This document shows, in pieces, positions 15,972 through 25,901 of a stretch of DNA of 64,000 nucleotides; the first letter of the stretch is position 1, and every line of letters begins with the position of its first letter. Source of the DNA: Campylobacter mucosalis. GTDB lineage: Bacteria > Campylobacterota > Campylobacteria > Campylobacterales > Campylobacteraceae. The stretch lies in contig NZ_CP053831.1 in NCBI RefSeq assembly GCF_013372205.1, positions 186,001-250,000 on the forward strand. The letters are read 5' to 3'. The notes under the pieces are model-generated. The model did no database searches. It saw nothing but the letters and a program-made list of their open reading frames with translations, and was not told where the DNA came from. Both the position numbers and the translations under genes were made by a program.

Positions 15972-17453
15972 ATGAGTTTCCGTATTAACACAAACATCAA
16001 CGCGATGAATTCTCACGCTAACGCTGTAGGCAACAACAGAGACATTTCAGGCTCTTTGCAAAAGCTAAGCTCAGGCCTTAGAATTACAACCGCGGCAGAA
16101 GATGCATCAGGTTTGGCTATCGCAGATAGTCTTCGTTCACAAGCAAGTGCGCTAGGTCAAGCTATCGCAAACGCAAACGACGCAGTGGGTATCATCCAGA
16201 CAGCTGACAAGGCTATGGACGAGCAGTTAAAGATTCTTAACACTATTAAGACTAAGGCTACTCAGTCAGCCCAAGACGGACAAACTACACGTTCACGTCA
16301 AGCACTTCAGGCTGATATCGTTCGCTTAATGGAGCAACTAGATAACATCGGTAACACAACTTCATTTAACGGACAGCAACTGCTAAACGGAACATTCTCA
16401 AACAAAGAATTCCAAGTAGGCGCATACTCTAACCAGTCTATCAAGGCAAGTATTGGTGCTACCACATCTGATAAGATAGGTCTAACTCGTTTTGAGAGCT
16501 CAAGATTGCTTACTGGTATGGCTGAGGTTAATCTTAAATTCCTAAACGTTGACGGCGTAAATGACGTAAAAGTCGCTTCAGCTGTTATCTCTTCAGGTCT
16601 TGGCAAGGGTGTGGGTGCTTTAGCTGAAAATATCAACAAGGTTTCTGATAAAACTGGTGTTCGTGCTAGTTTTGATGTAACTTGGATAGCAAGTGGGGCC
16701 ATTAGTGGCGGTACAATTAAATCTCTTACTATTAATGGCGTTAAAATCGGCGACCTTGAAGTTCAGAAAAATGATGGAAACGGTGCTTTAGTAAATGCCA
16801 TTAACGCTGTAAAAGATCAAACAGGCGTTGAGGCCTCTGTAGATACAGAGGGTAGAATGGTTCTAACAAGCCGTTCTGGTAGAGCTATGGTGATAAGTGG
16901 TGGCGAAATCTCTGCTGGTCTAGGTGGCAATAAAGGTCTTTCGGCTTTTGTTGGTCGTCTAAACCTAGTTCGCCTAGATGGTCGTGATATAAAAATCAGT
17001 GCTGATGCAGTAATTTCTGATAGCACATTTAGTGACAATGGTGGTGGATCTCAATCAGTATCTCTAAGGGATGTGCGTGGACAGATAGAGGGCAAACTAG
17101 CTACAGCTATGGGCTTTCAAAGAATGACTGGAGCTCTAACAGTAGCTCAATCAGCTGGTGTTATGACTCTGCGTGGCGCTATGGCTGTTATGGATATAGC
17201 TGAGTCAGCTCAGGTAACCCTTGATCAGATCCGCTCTGACCTAGGTTCTGTACAAAATCAGCTACTAGTAACTATCAACAACATAACTGTAACTCAGGTA
17301 AATGTAAAGGCTGCCGAGTCACAAATCCGCGACGTAGACTTTGCTGCTGAGTCTGCTAACTTCTCTAAGTTTAACATACTTGCTCAGTCAGGTAGTTATG
17401 CTATGAGTCAAGCTAACAGCGTTCAGCAAAACGTACTTAAACTACTTCAGTAG
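15972..17453 (+). CDS. flaA: Flagellin
   Basis: The 493-residue flagellin has the conserved N-terminal D0/D1 ([40 protein letters not shown]) and C-terminal D1/D0 ([27 protein letters not shown] end), with a variable centre from about 170 to 400 rich in Ser/Thr suitable for glycosylation. The 88-100 region reads [15 protein letters not shown], the epsilonproteobacterial form linked to poor TLR5 recognition. No signal peptide, as expected for flagellar export. It has its own sigma-28 promoter and a strong terminator and is monocistronic. RBS AAAGGA precedes the ATG. No second flagellin gene is in the window. Confidence 0.95.
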   Translation: MSFRINTNINAMNSHANAVGNNRDISGSLQKLSSGLRITTAAEDASGLAIADSLRSQASALGQAIANANDAVGIIQTADKAMDEQLKILNTIKTKATQSAQDGQTTRSRQALQADIVRLMEQLDNIGNTTSFNGQQLLNGTFSNKEFQVGAYSNQSIKASIGATTSDKIGLTRFESSRLLTGMAEVNLKFLNVDGVNDVKVASAVISSGLGKGVGALAENINKVSDKTGVRASFDVTWIASGAISGGTIKSLTINGVKIGDLEVQKNDGNGALVNAINAVKDQTGVEASVDTEGRMVLTSRSGRAMVISGGEISAGLGGNKGLSAFVGRLNLVRLDGRDIKISADAVISDSTFSDNGGGSQSVSLRDVRGQIEGKLATAMGFQRMTGALTVAQSAGVMTLRGAMAVMDIAESAQVTLDQIRSDLGSVQNQLLVTINNITVTQVNVKAAESQIRDVDFAAESANFSKFNILAQSGSYAMSQANSVQQNVLKLLQ

Positions 17454-17504
17454 TTTAGTCTCCGCGAGTACTTAAAACGCGTCTTCTGCAAATGTGTTAA
17501 ACGA

Positions 17505-17533
17505 GGGTTTAGGTTCTCCTAAACCCTTTTTTT
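17505..17533 (+). terminator. Rho-independent terminator after flaA
   Basis: A perfect 9-base-pair stem, GGGTTTAGG (17505-17513) and CCTAAACCC (17518-17526), with loop TTCT, is followed by a run of T. It closes the flaA transcript 52 bases after the stop. Confidence 0.9.
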
Positions 17534-17569
17534 ATTTAAATTTGTTATAATCAACCAAAAAGGAATTTC

Positions 17570-17809
17570 GTGAGTAAAAATGAAGGCTTGAAGGCTGATA
17601 TTGATTTTTTAAAGTCGTTGATTATATTTTTCTTAACGGCTCTATTTGGCGTGGTTGGCTGGATAGTAACGATTAGGCAGAAAGCACAGATTGCAGATAT
17701 TTTATTGGTTGGTGTAGCTATAGTTGTTTTGTCGGCTATCATATCTTTGTTATTTAAAAAGATAAGAGAAAAAATAAAAGAACTAACAAATTTAAAGGAG
17801 AGAAAGTAA
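17570..17809 (+). CDS. 79-residue two-span membrane protein of unknown function
   Basis: It starts at GTG (17570), with AAAAAGGA 5-10 bases upstream. The protein has a charged N-terminus (MSKNEGLKADIDFLK), two hydrophobic spans (about 16-34 and 42-62) and a basic tail (KKIREKIKELTNLKERK). Size and plan match the 75-residue protein at 15598-15825 on the other side of flaA, although direct identity is low. It is followed after 1 base by a 25-residue single-span peptide gene, as its counterpart is. Function unknown. Confidence 0.6.
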   Translation: MSKNEGLKADIDFLKSLIIFFLTALFGVVGWIVTIRQKAQIADILLVGVAIVVLSAIISLLFKKIREKIKELTNLKERK

Positions 17810-17810
17810 A

Positions 17811-17888
17811 ATGGCTTCAGTGTTTTTAGCAACTTGTATAATTTTTGCCTTTTGTGTTGTTTTTTATAGTGTAGTAAAGTATGCGTGA
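17811..17888 (+). CDS. 25-residue single-span membrane peptide
   Basis: It starts one base after the stop of the 79-residue membrane protein, with AAAGGAGAG upstream as RBS. The product, MASVFLATCIIFAFCVVFYS followed by VVKYA, is almost entirely one hydrophobic span. The arrangement copies the 15598-15825/15512-15598 pair. No function recognised. Confidence 0.5.
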   Translation: MASVFLATCIIFAFCVVFYSVVKYA

Positions 17889-17900
17889 AATTATTAAATA

Positions 17901-18029
17901 CTACATCAGCGAAGCCGACGCAGATATACTAAAAGAGATAGCACAAAAAGATAGTATATAAGCGCGGATAATTTTACTAAAGAATTACGTAGTAAAATAG
18001 ACGAGAAAGATCAAGTTATCAAAAAATTA
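17901..18029 (+). pseudogene. Internally deleted remnant of a RelBE-like toxin-antitoxin pair
   Basis: About 130 bases match pieces of the intact pair at 18506-19035 in the same order. 17901-17932 equals 18631-18662 (start CTACATCAGCGAAGCCGACG). The antitoxin segment then jumps to the toxin segment CGGATAATTTTACTAAAG followed by AATTACGTAGTAAAATAG, and then to a diverged copy of the toxin end (GAGAAAGATCAAGTTATC). The antitoxin C-terminus and most of the toxin are missing, so nothing functional remains. Confidence 0.75.
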
Positions 18030-18239
18030 TGCTCCCACAACCGCAATATCTAGCTTTTTATCAACGCAATCGTTTAAAAAAATGTTGATAAGGGTTTGGT
18101 ACGGCACTCCTTTTTTATCTGCCATTTCTTTGAAATAATCAATAACCTTGCCGTTTAAATTTATCGTTATTTGCCTTTTTAGGCTCTTATCTACATAAGG
18201 ATTTCTAATGCCTTTTGAAAAATCAATTTCTTTTTTCAT
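18027..18239 (-). CDS. brnA: BrnA-like ribbon-helix-helix antitoxin, orphan
   Basis: The 70-residue protein carries a ribbon-helix-helix-like segment (KRQITINLNGKVIDYFKEMA, residues 21-40), a Gly-Val-Pro-Tyr-Gln-x-Leu-Ile turn and the NxFLxDCV end, typical of BrnA/CopG-like antitoxins. BrnA neutralises and represses the BrnT RNase, encoded directly upstream in intact systems. Here only the last 19 codons of a BrnT-like frame precede it, overlapping its ATG (ATGA). It is therefore an antitoxin without its toxin. Its 3' end touches the toxin-antitoxin remnant on the other strand. Confidence 0.7.
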   Translation of the reverse strand: MKKEIDFSKGIRNPYVDKSLKRQITINLNGKVIDYFKEMADKKGVPYQTLINIFLNDCVDKKLDIAVVGA

Positions 18240-18295
18240 AACTGCTCCTCATATTGTGCCTTTTCGTTTGTAGTTGCTTTTCTTGCAGAGATAAG
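18236..18295 (-). pseudogene. C-terminal stub of a BrnT toxin
   Basis: In the frame that ends with TGA overlapping the BrnA-like start codon, the minus strand reads LISARKATTNEKAQYEEQL, which is the characteristic end of BrnT toxins (ISARKAT...YEEQ). An in-frame stop lies immediately before it, and no more of the toxin is found upstream. The toxin body has been deleted. Confidence 0.7.
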
Positions 18296-18389
18296 TCATT
18301 TATATACTCCATAATTACCATATAATTATACTATATAATAGAGCCTTTCGTTTATAAAAAATTAAGTCATTAAATGCTACGATAGGGCT

Positions 18390-18488
18390 ATGAACGAGAG
18401 TGGACAGGCATTGATACTGGCAATAACGGCGATTTTATCACTTTATGTTGGCTATAAACTACTAACCACAAAACCTAAACATCAGTAG
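18390..18488 (+). CDS. 32-residue single-span membrane peptide
   Basis: The short frame reads MNESGQALILAITAILSLYV then GYKLLTTKPKHQ: one hydrophobic span and a basic tail. It ends 17 bases before the antitoxin gene at 18506. It resembles the tiny peptides at 15512 and 17811 in design only. No clear RBS is visible, so it may not be translated. Confidence 0.35.
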   Translation: MNESGQALILAITAILSLYVGYKLLTTKPKHQ

Positions 18489-18505
18489 AATTCTTAGGAG
18501 TTAAT

Positions 18506-18757
18506 ATGACAGGAACGATGATAATAACAGATGAAACACCCCAAATAAGAAAAATTTTACAAAATGCAATAGATGAGATAAGGCAACTAACTCCACAAGT
18601 AAAAGTCGAATACATAGACTATGACCAGGGCTACATCAGCGAAGCCGACGCAGATATACTAAGGCAGATAGTACAAAAAGATAACCGTGGCGAGATAGAG
18701 TATATAAGTGCGGAGGAATTTCAAGCCAAAATGCACCAAAGAGGCTTTGCGTGGTAA
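18506..18757 (+). CDS. RelB/DinJ-like antitoxin of a type II pair
   Basis: The 83-residue protein precedes and overlaps a RelE/ParE-like toxin gene by 7 bases. It is acidic, with a C-terminal segment EEFQAKMHQRGFAW that resembles the toxin-wrapping tails of such antitoxins; an N-terminal DNA-binding fold is not obvious by eye. RBS TTAGGAG is well placed. A deleted copy of its middle region lies at 17901-17932. Identification leans on the coupled toxin. Confidence 0.65.
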   Translation: MTGTMIITDETPQIRKILQNAIDEIRQLTPQVKVEYIDYDQGYISEADADILRQIVQKDNRGEIEYISAEEFQAKMHQRGFAW

Positions 18758-19035
18758 TAATATATAAAGATGATTTTATTGAGGCGTTGGCTAGAATTAG
18801 AGAATTTATTGCACTAGATAGTGTATCAAGGGCGGATAATTTTACTAAAGAATTACGTAGTAAAATAGAACAAATACCATTTATGCCGTATCGATTTCGC
18901 AAAAATGCAATATTAAATGATAAAAATATTCGTGATTTGATTTTTAAAGGTTATGTGGTGTCTTATAAAATAGATGAGAAAAATCAAGTTATTAAAATTC
19001 TATCGATATTTAAATACAACATGCCAAAATTTTAA
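18751..19035 (+). CDS. RelE/ParE-family toxin
   Basis: The 94-residue basic protein starts at GTG (18751) inside the end of the antitoxin gene. It has the RelE/ParE pattern: an N-terminal helix pair (EALARIREFIALDSVSRADN, then FTKELRSKIEQI), a middle PFMPYRFRKN and a C-terminal strand set RDLIFKGYVVSYKIDEKNQ with IKILSIF. ParE (gyrase) and RelE (ribosome-dependent RNase) relatives cannot be told apart here. Parts of the gene are duplicated in the remnant at 17901-18029. Confidence 0.75.
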   Translation: MVIIYKDDFIEALARIREFIALDSVSRADNFTKELRSKIEQIPFMPYRFRKNAILNDKNIRDLIFKGYVVSYKIDEKNQVIKILSIFKYNMPKF

Positions 19036-19095
19036 TATCTACATTTACCCTTTTTAGTATAAAATTTGCTTATTTTATATAAAATAACACATTAG

Positions 19096-21209
<2,114 letters not shown>

Positions 21210-21210
21210 A

Positions 21211-21891
21211 ATGCGACTTTGCGTGATACCAGCAAGGGGCGGTAGTAAGCGAATACCGCATAAAAATATCAAGGATTTTTGTGGTATGCCACTCATTGCT
21301 TATAGTATTAAAAATGCACTAAATTCGGCTATTTTTGATGATGTTATCGTTAGCACAGATGATGAAAAAATAGCCGAAGTTGCCGTTAAATACGGAGCAA
21401 AAGTGCCTTTTTTACGTGAAGCTAAACTTAGTGATGATTTTGCCACTAGTTCTGATGTAGTGCGTGATGCGATTGTTAAAATGGGCGATGAATTTAGCGA
21501 GATTTGCTGTCTTTATGCGACTGCTCCGCTTTTAACGCCTGATATTTTAGTTCAGGCTTATGCTCAGTTTAAGGCTGTTTCTTGTGAATTTTTATTCTCA
21601 GCGACCGAGTTTAGTTTTGCGATACAAAGAGCATTTAAGCTTGATGAAAATTCGTATGTGAAAATGTTTCATCCAGAGTTTGAAAATGTTCGCTCACAGG
21701 ATTTAGAGCGTGCCTATCACGATGCTGGGCAGTTTTATTTTGGCAAACGCAAGGCATGGCTTGATAATAAAGCGATGTTTGCTCCGTATTCACGGGCTTT
21801 TGTGTTGCCACGTAATTTGGTTTGCGATATTGATACGCCAGATGATTTTGAGTTTGCTAAGAAGCTTTTTATGATAAATCATCAAAGCTAA
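21211..21891 (+). CDS. pseF: CMP-pseudaminic acid synthase (pseudaminate cytidylyltransferase)
   Basis: The 226-residue protein activates pseudaminic acid with CTP. The N-terminus CVIPARGGSKRIPHKNIKDF is the cytidylyltransferase signature, and the later segments DVIVSTDDEKIAEVA and CDIDTPDDFEFAKKLF are as in PseF. It sits between pseC and pseH with 1-3 base gaps. The second synthase at 1-708 serves the legionaminate branch. Confidence 0.92.
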   Translation: MRLCVIPARGGSKRIPHKNIKDFCGMPLIAYSIKNALNSAIFDDVIVSTDDEKIAEVAVKYGAKVPFLREAKLSDDFATSSDVVRDAIVKMGDEFSEICCLYATAPLLTPDILVQAYAQFKAVSCEFLFSATEFSFAIQRAFKLDENSYVKMFHPEFENVRSQDLERAYHDAGQFYFGKRKAWLDNKAMFAPYSRAFVLPRNLVCDIDTPDDFEFAKKLFMINHQS

Positions 21892-21894
21892 GAA

Positions 21895-22353
21895 ATGTAT
21901 AAACTTATAAATTTTACCGAGCTTTTAAAAGAGCAAAAGATTATGGTTTTTAAATGGCGAAATGATGAGAGAGTTTTTAAATTCATGAAAACAAAGAGCA
22001 TTAGTCTTAAAAGTCATCTAAAATTTTTAAAATCCCTTAAAAATGATGCTACAAAAAGGTATTTTCTAGTTAAAAATAGTGACACTTTTTTAGGTGTGAT
22101 TAGCTTTATAAATATTACGAACGCTTCTTGTGAATTTGGTGTTTATGCAAATCCAGGGTTAAAAGGTCAGGGTGATACGCTTATGATTGCGATTTTGGAT
22201 TATGCATTTTGTGTTTTGTGTGTAAAAAGCCTAAATGCAACAGCCTATATACAAAATAAAGCAGCTATTGATTTATATAAAAAATTTGGCTTTGAAATTT
22301 ATAAGCAAGATAGCGAGTTTTTATACCTCACTCTAACAAATAATAAAATATAA
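21895..22353 (+). CDS. pseH: UDP-4-amino-4,6-dideoxy-AltNAc N-acetyltransferase (PseH)
   Basis: PseH (152 residues) is a GNAT acetyltransferase acting after PseC. The fold is visible in FKWRNDERVFKFM, the central strands and the acetyl-CoA loop region PGLKGQGDTLMIAIL (about residues 99-113), followed by NKAAIDLYKKFGFEIY, typical of GNAT C-termini. It ends the pse run; pseG and pseI, the remaining steps, are not present in the window and must be elsewhere. Confidence 0.88.
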   Translation: MYKLINFTELLKEQKIMVFKWRNDERVFKFMKTKSISLKSHLKFLKSLKNDATKRYFLVKNSDTFLGVISFINITNASCEFGVYANPGLKGQGDTLMIAILDYAFCVLCVKSLNATAYIQNKAAIDLYKKFGFEIYKQDSEFLYLTLTNNKI

Positions 22354-22410
22354 TTTTTAAGAGAAAATACGCTAATATTTTTAAGAGTATTTTTATTAAA
22401 AGGAGAAAAA

Positions 22411-23778
22411 ATGAGTGGCGTTAGTCTTATTGTGGCTTTTGTCATTGCTGTTGGCTTGATGATATATATGATATCAAAGCTTAAGGTTCATCCGTTTTTA
22501 GCACTTATGAGCGTATCATTAGTACTTGCTTTAGTGGCTGGTATAAGCCCTACAAGGATACCTGCTATGATAGGTGACGGCTTTAGCGGGACGTTTAAGA
22601 GCATTGGTATTGTTATCATATTTGGAGCACTTATCGGAATGGTGCTTGAAAAAACGGGCGCGGCACTCAAACTTGCCGATATGGTAGTAAACGCAGTTGG
22701 CTCAAAAAGACCAGAACTTGCTATGCTTATAATGGGCTGGATAGTGGGGATACCAGTCTTTTGCGATAGTGGTTTTGTCGTGCTTGATCCAATACGTCGT
22801 GCTTTACGTAAAAAAATAGCTGCAAATCCTGTGGGTATGGCAGTTGGGCTTAGTGGCGGTCTTTATGCTTCTCACGTGTTTATACCACCAACTCCTGGAC
22901 CGATAGCTGCTGCTGGTGCTATTGGGGTGGATTCAAATTTGCTACTAGTCATAGTAATGGGTGCTGTGGTATCCGTGCCTGTTCTTATAGCTGTTTATAT
23001 ATTTTCTAAATTTATAGGCAAAGAGGTTGTTTTAGACGATGATGATAGCACACAAAAGAGTTATGAGGAGCTTATACGCGAGTATGGGGTTTTGCCTAGC
23101 GGATTTTTAAGCATTGCACCGATACTTATGCCTATTGTATTTATGGCGCTTGGCTCTGTGGCTAAAGTCGCAGGTATAGGCGGTGGCTTTGGCACACTTT
23201 TGGTGTTTTTAGGAAACCCTATCATCGCTCTTGCTGTCGGTGCTATTTTTGCTGTGATTTTACTAGCTTCTACAAACAAACTAGATACGTTTAATCACAT
23301 TACAAACGAAACGCTAAAGGTTGTGGGTCCGATACTATTTATAACTGCTGCTGGTGGTGTGCTTGGTAAGGTCATTACAGAGGCTGGATTTGTCGAGTAT
23401 ATCAAGCAAAATGCACACATTATAAGTTCTGCTGGAATTTTCTTTCCTTTTATCATCTCTGCTATACTTAAAACAGCTCAGGGTAGCTCAACCGTTGCTA
23501 TAGTTACCACGGCTTCTATAATGGGTATGTTTAGTGCTGGGGATTCTTTGATGAGTGCTCTTGGGCTTACAACGCAAATAGCAGGTGTGCTTTGCGTTAT
23601 GGCGATAGCTGCTGGGGCAATGTGTGTTTCTCACGCAAATGACAGCTACTACTGGGTTGTTACAAATTTTAGCGGTATGAACCCACAACAAGGATATAAA
23701 ACCCAAACTATGATGACATTTATAATGGGTGTGGTTGGTATGATAAGTGTATTTGTGCTTTCATTGGTGTTGCTATGA
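22411..23778 (+). CDS. GntP-family permease (probable glycerate/gluconate:H+ symporter)
   Basis: The 455-residue inner-membrane protein has 12 or more hydrophobic spans and GntP-family signatures such as GIPVFCDSGFVVLDPI (about 110-125), SHVFIPPTPGPIAAAG and the C-terminal SHANDSYYWVVTNFS. The coupled downstream glycerate kinase overlaps it by 4 bases, which points to glycerate as the substrate rather than gluconate. RBS AAGGAG is clear. It is an accessory sugar-acid uptake module placed between the pse genes and the tsaD-pldA core block. Confidence 0.87.
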   Translation: MSGVSLIVAFVIAVGLMIYMISKLKVHPFLALMSVSLVLALVAGISPTRIPAMIGDGFSGTFKSIGIVIIFGALIGMVLEKTGAALKLADMVVNAVGSKRPELAMLIMGWIVGIPVFCDSGFVVLDPIRRALRKKIAANPVGMAVGLSGGLYASHVFIPPTPGPIAAAGAIGVDSNLLLVIVMGAVVSVPVLIAVYIFSKFIGKEVVLDDDDSTQKSYEELIREYGVLPSGFLSIAPILMPIVFMALGSVAKVAGIGGGFGTLLVFLGNPIIALAVGAIFAVILLASTNKLDTFNHITNETLKVVGPILFITAAGGVLGKVITEAGFVEYIKQNAHIISSAGIFFPFIISAILKTAQGSSTVAIVTTASIMGMFSAGDSLMSALGLTTQIAGVLCVMAIAAGAMCVSHANDSYYWVVTNFSGMNPQQGYKTQTMMTFIMGVVGMISVFVLSLVLL

Positions 23779-24914
23779 GAATTTTAGTAGCCATAGACTC
23801 TTTTAAGGGCTCTCTTAGTTCGCTTGAAGCTGGTAATGCTATAAAAGAGGGCATAAAAGAGCTTTGCGATGATATCGTCGTAAAGCCCGTGGCTGACGGC
23901 GGAGAGGGTAGTGTCGAGGCTTTGGCTGACGCGTTAAAGGGCAGATACGTAGATATAATCACGCAAAATCCGCTTGGTGTTAAAATTTTGGCTCGTTATG
24001 CTATGGCTGGAGAACTTGCCATTATGGAAATGGCGTCGGCTTCTGGGCTTACGTTGCTTGAAAAGAGTGAGCGAAATCCACTAAAAACCAGCACATATGG
24101 CTTTGGACTTATGATAAAGGACGCGATAGATAACGGTGCTAGGAAATTTATTATCGGTATAGGTGGTAGTGCTACAAACGACGCTGGAGTTGGTATGCTT
24201 AGTGCGCTTGGGTTTGAGTTCTTTGACGAAGAGGGAAATTTACTAGAGCCAAATGGCGAAAATTTGGTAAAAATCTCAAAATTTTCAGACTCAAATGCTT
24301 TAAAAGAGCTTAGCGAGTGCGAGTTTTTAATAGCTTGTGATGTTGATAATCCGCTATTTGGCAAGAATGGTGCGGCGTATGTTTACGGGGCACAAAAGGG
24401 TGCTGATAGGGATATGATAAAACAGCTTGATGTTGGGCTTATTAGCTTTGCTAGTGTGGTAGAAACTCAAACAGGCAAGGTATACTGGGGACTCAAGGGC
24501 GCTGGGGCTGCTGGCGGTCTTGGGTATGGATTTATAAGCTTTTTAAATGCCAAGCTAAAGCCAGGGATCGAGATTATCACCGAAGAGATAGGGCTTGAGG
24601 ATGAGATAAAACGTGCTGATCTTATCATCACTGGTGAGGGCAGACTTGACTTTCAAAGTTCAATGGGCAAGACACCAACTGGCATATCAAAACTAGCCAA
24701 AAAATACTCAAAACCAGTCATAGCGTTAGCAGGGAGTGTAAGCGAGTGTGCTAGTGGCTGTAACGACGCAGGAATAGATGCGTTTTTTAGTATCCAAAAT
24801 GAGCCGACAAGCCTTGAAAACGCTATGAAAAAGGGCGTTGCAAGTGAAAATTTAAAACGCGTTGCAAATCAAGCAGTAAGGCTGTTTATGCTAGGCAAGG
24901 GCTTAGAGCTTTAA
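23775..24914 (+). CDS. glxK: Glycerate kinase (GarK/GlxK family)
   Basis: The 379-residue protein is a type II glycerate kinase that makes 2-phosphoglycerate from D-glycerate for lower glycolysis. Family features are MRILVAIDSFKGSLSS at the start, PVADGGEGSVEAL (about 41-53), IIGIGGSATNDAGVGML (about 131-147) and ITGEGRLDFQSSMGKTP (about 287-303). It is translationally coupled to the GntP permease, so the pair is an uptake-and-phosphorylation unit for glycerate. Its 3' end overlaps tsaD on the opposite strand by 12 bases. Confidence 0.9.
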   Translation: MRILVAIDSFKGSLSSLEAGNAIKEGIKELCDDIVVKPVADGGEGSVEALADALKGRYVDIITQNPLGVKILARYAMAGELAIMEMASASGLTLLEKSERNPLKTSTYGFGLMIKDAIDNGARKFIIGIGGSATNDAGVGMLSALGFEFFDEEGNLLEPNGENLVKISKFSDSNALKELSECEFLIACDVDNPLFGKNGAAYVYGAQKGADRDMIKQLDVGLISFASVVETQTGKVYWGLKGAGAAGGLGYGFISFLNAKLKPGIEIITEEIGLEDEIKRADLIITGEGRLDFQSSMGKTPTGISKLAKKYSKPVIALAGSVSECASGCNDAGIDAFFSIQNEPTSLENAMKKGVASENLKRVANQAVRLFMLGKGLEL

Positions 24915-25901
24915 CTCACTAGTTTTTGGGGAAATTTTTAAATCTTTGTAGCAGGTAAACTCACCGTTTAGAAATTTCTCCCGTCCTGCACGAGCTATCA
25001 TCATAGCGTTATCTGAGCAAAACTCAAGCGGTGCTAGGAGTAGTTCGCAGTTGCTATTTTCGCATAGATCTTTTAAACTATCTCTTAAAACTGGGTTTGC
25101 ACTGGCTCCACCAACTACGCCAAAGCGTTTAAATTTACGCTCATTAAAAATGCGTTTTAGTTTATCCATTATGTGAGCACAAGCTGTTTTTTCAAAGGCA
25201 AAAGATATGTCGCTTATATCTTTTTGGGTTAAATTTTCAAGGCTTTGGATTTGCAGTCTGACTTGATTTTTAAGTCCTGAAAAGCTGTATTCAAGGCGTT
25301 TATCTCCAAGTAGCGGTATGGTAAAACTAAATCTATCTTTATCTTTGCACTCTCTTGCGTAGTTGCTAATAATCTGTCCACCAGGATATCCAAGCCCCAT
25401 CATCTTAGCAGTCTTATCAAAGCTCTCGCCAAAGCTGTCATCGGTCGTTTTTGCGATGATACTAATGTTTTTATTTTCATCTATATCAAGAACCATCGTG
25501 TGTCCGCCACTTACTAGCAAAATTCCAAGCGGTAAAGCTATCTCATTACTCAAAAATAGTGAGTAGATATGCCCAACTAGATGATTTATGGCAATTAGTG
25601 GAATTTTTAGCGAGATACTAAGGGCTTTTGCCATACTTACGCCACCTATTAGGCTCACGCTAAGACCTGGTTCGTTTGTAATGGCTATCGCTTTTATCTG
25701 TTTAAAGTATGGTTTTATATCGTTTAGCAGTGCTGGAAGTGCTTGAGTGTGAAGTCTAGCGGCAAGTTCAGGCACTACGCCACCATAAACGCTGTGAGCT
25801 TCTTCTTGAGATATTTTTTTATGCAGTATCTGTGCTAAGTCATCTATCCTTAAAAGTGCGACCGAACTATCGTCACAACTGCTTTCAATGCCAAGTATCA
25901 T
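24903..25901 (-). CDS. tsaD: tRNA N6-adenosine threonylcarbamoyltransferase (TsaD)
   Basis: The 332-residue TsaD attaches threonylcarbamoyl to A37 of ANN-decoding tRNAs. It begins MILGIESSCDDSSVALL, contains the metal-binding INHLVGHIYS (about 109-118) and LVSGGHTM, and the Kae1 motif VVGGASANPVLR near residue 259. It is the last gene of a minus-strand block (cdsA, dxr, uraA, pgp1, tsaD) with 4-base overlap to pgp1; the same neighbours occur in C. jejuni. Confidence 0.95.
   Translation of the reverse strand: MILGIESSCDDSSVALLRIDDLAQILHKKISQEEAHSVYGGVVPELAARLHTQALPALLNDIKPYFKQIKAIAITNEPGLSVSLIGGVSMAKALSISLKIPLIAINHLVGHIYSLFLSNEIALPLGILLVSGGHTMVLDIDENKNISIIAKTTDDSFGESFDKTAKMMGLGYPGGQIISNYARECKDKDRFSFTIPLLGDKRLEYSFSGLKNQVRLQIQSLENLTQKDISDISFAFEKTACAHIMDKLKRIFNERKFKRFGVVGGASANPVLRDSLKDLCENSNCELLLAPLEFCSDNAMMIARAGREKFLNGEFTCYKDLKISPKTSELKL

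Noticed and set aside
16307..16702. Long open frame antisense to flaA
   Set aside because: It is a shadow of the flagellin coding strand with no RBS and no recognisable domain.
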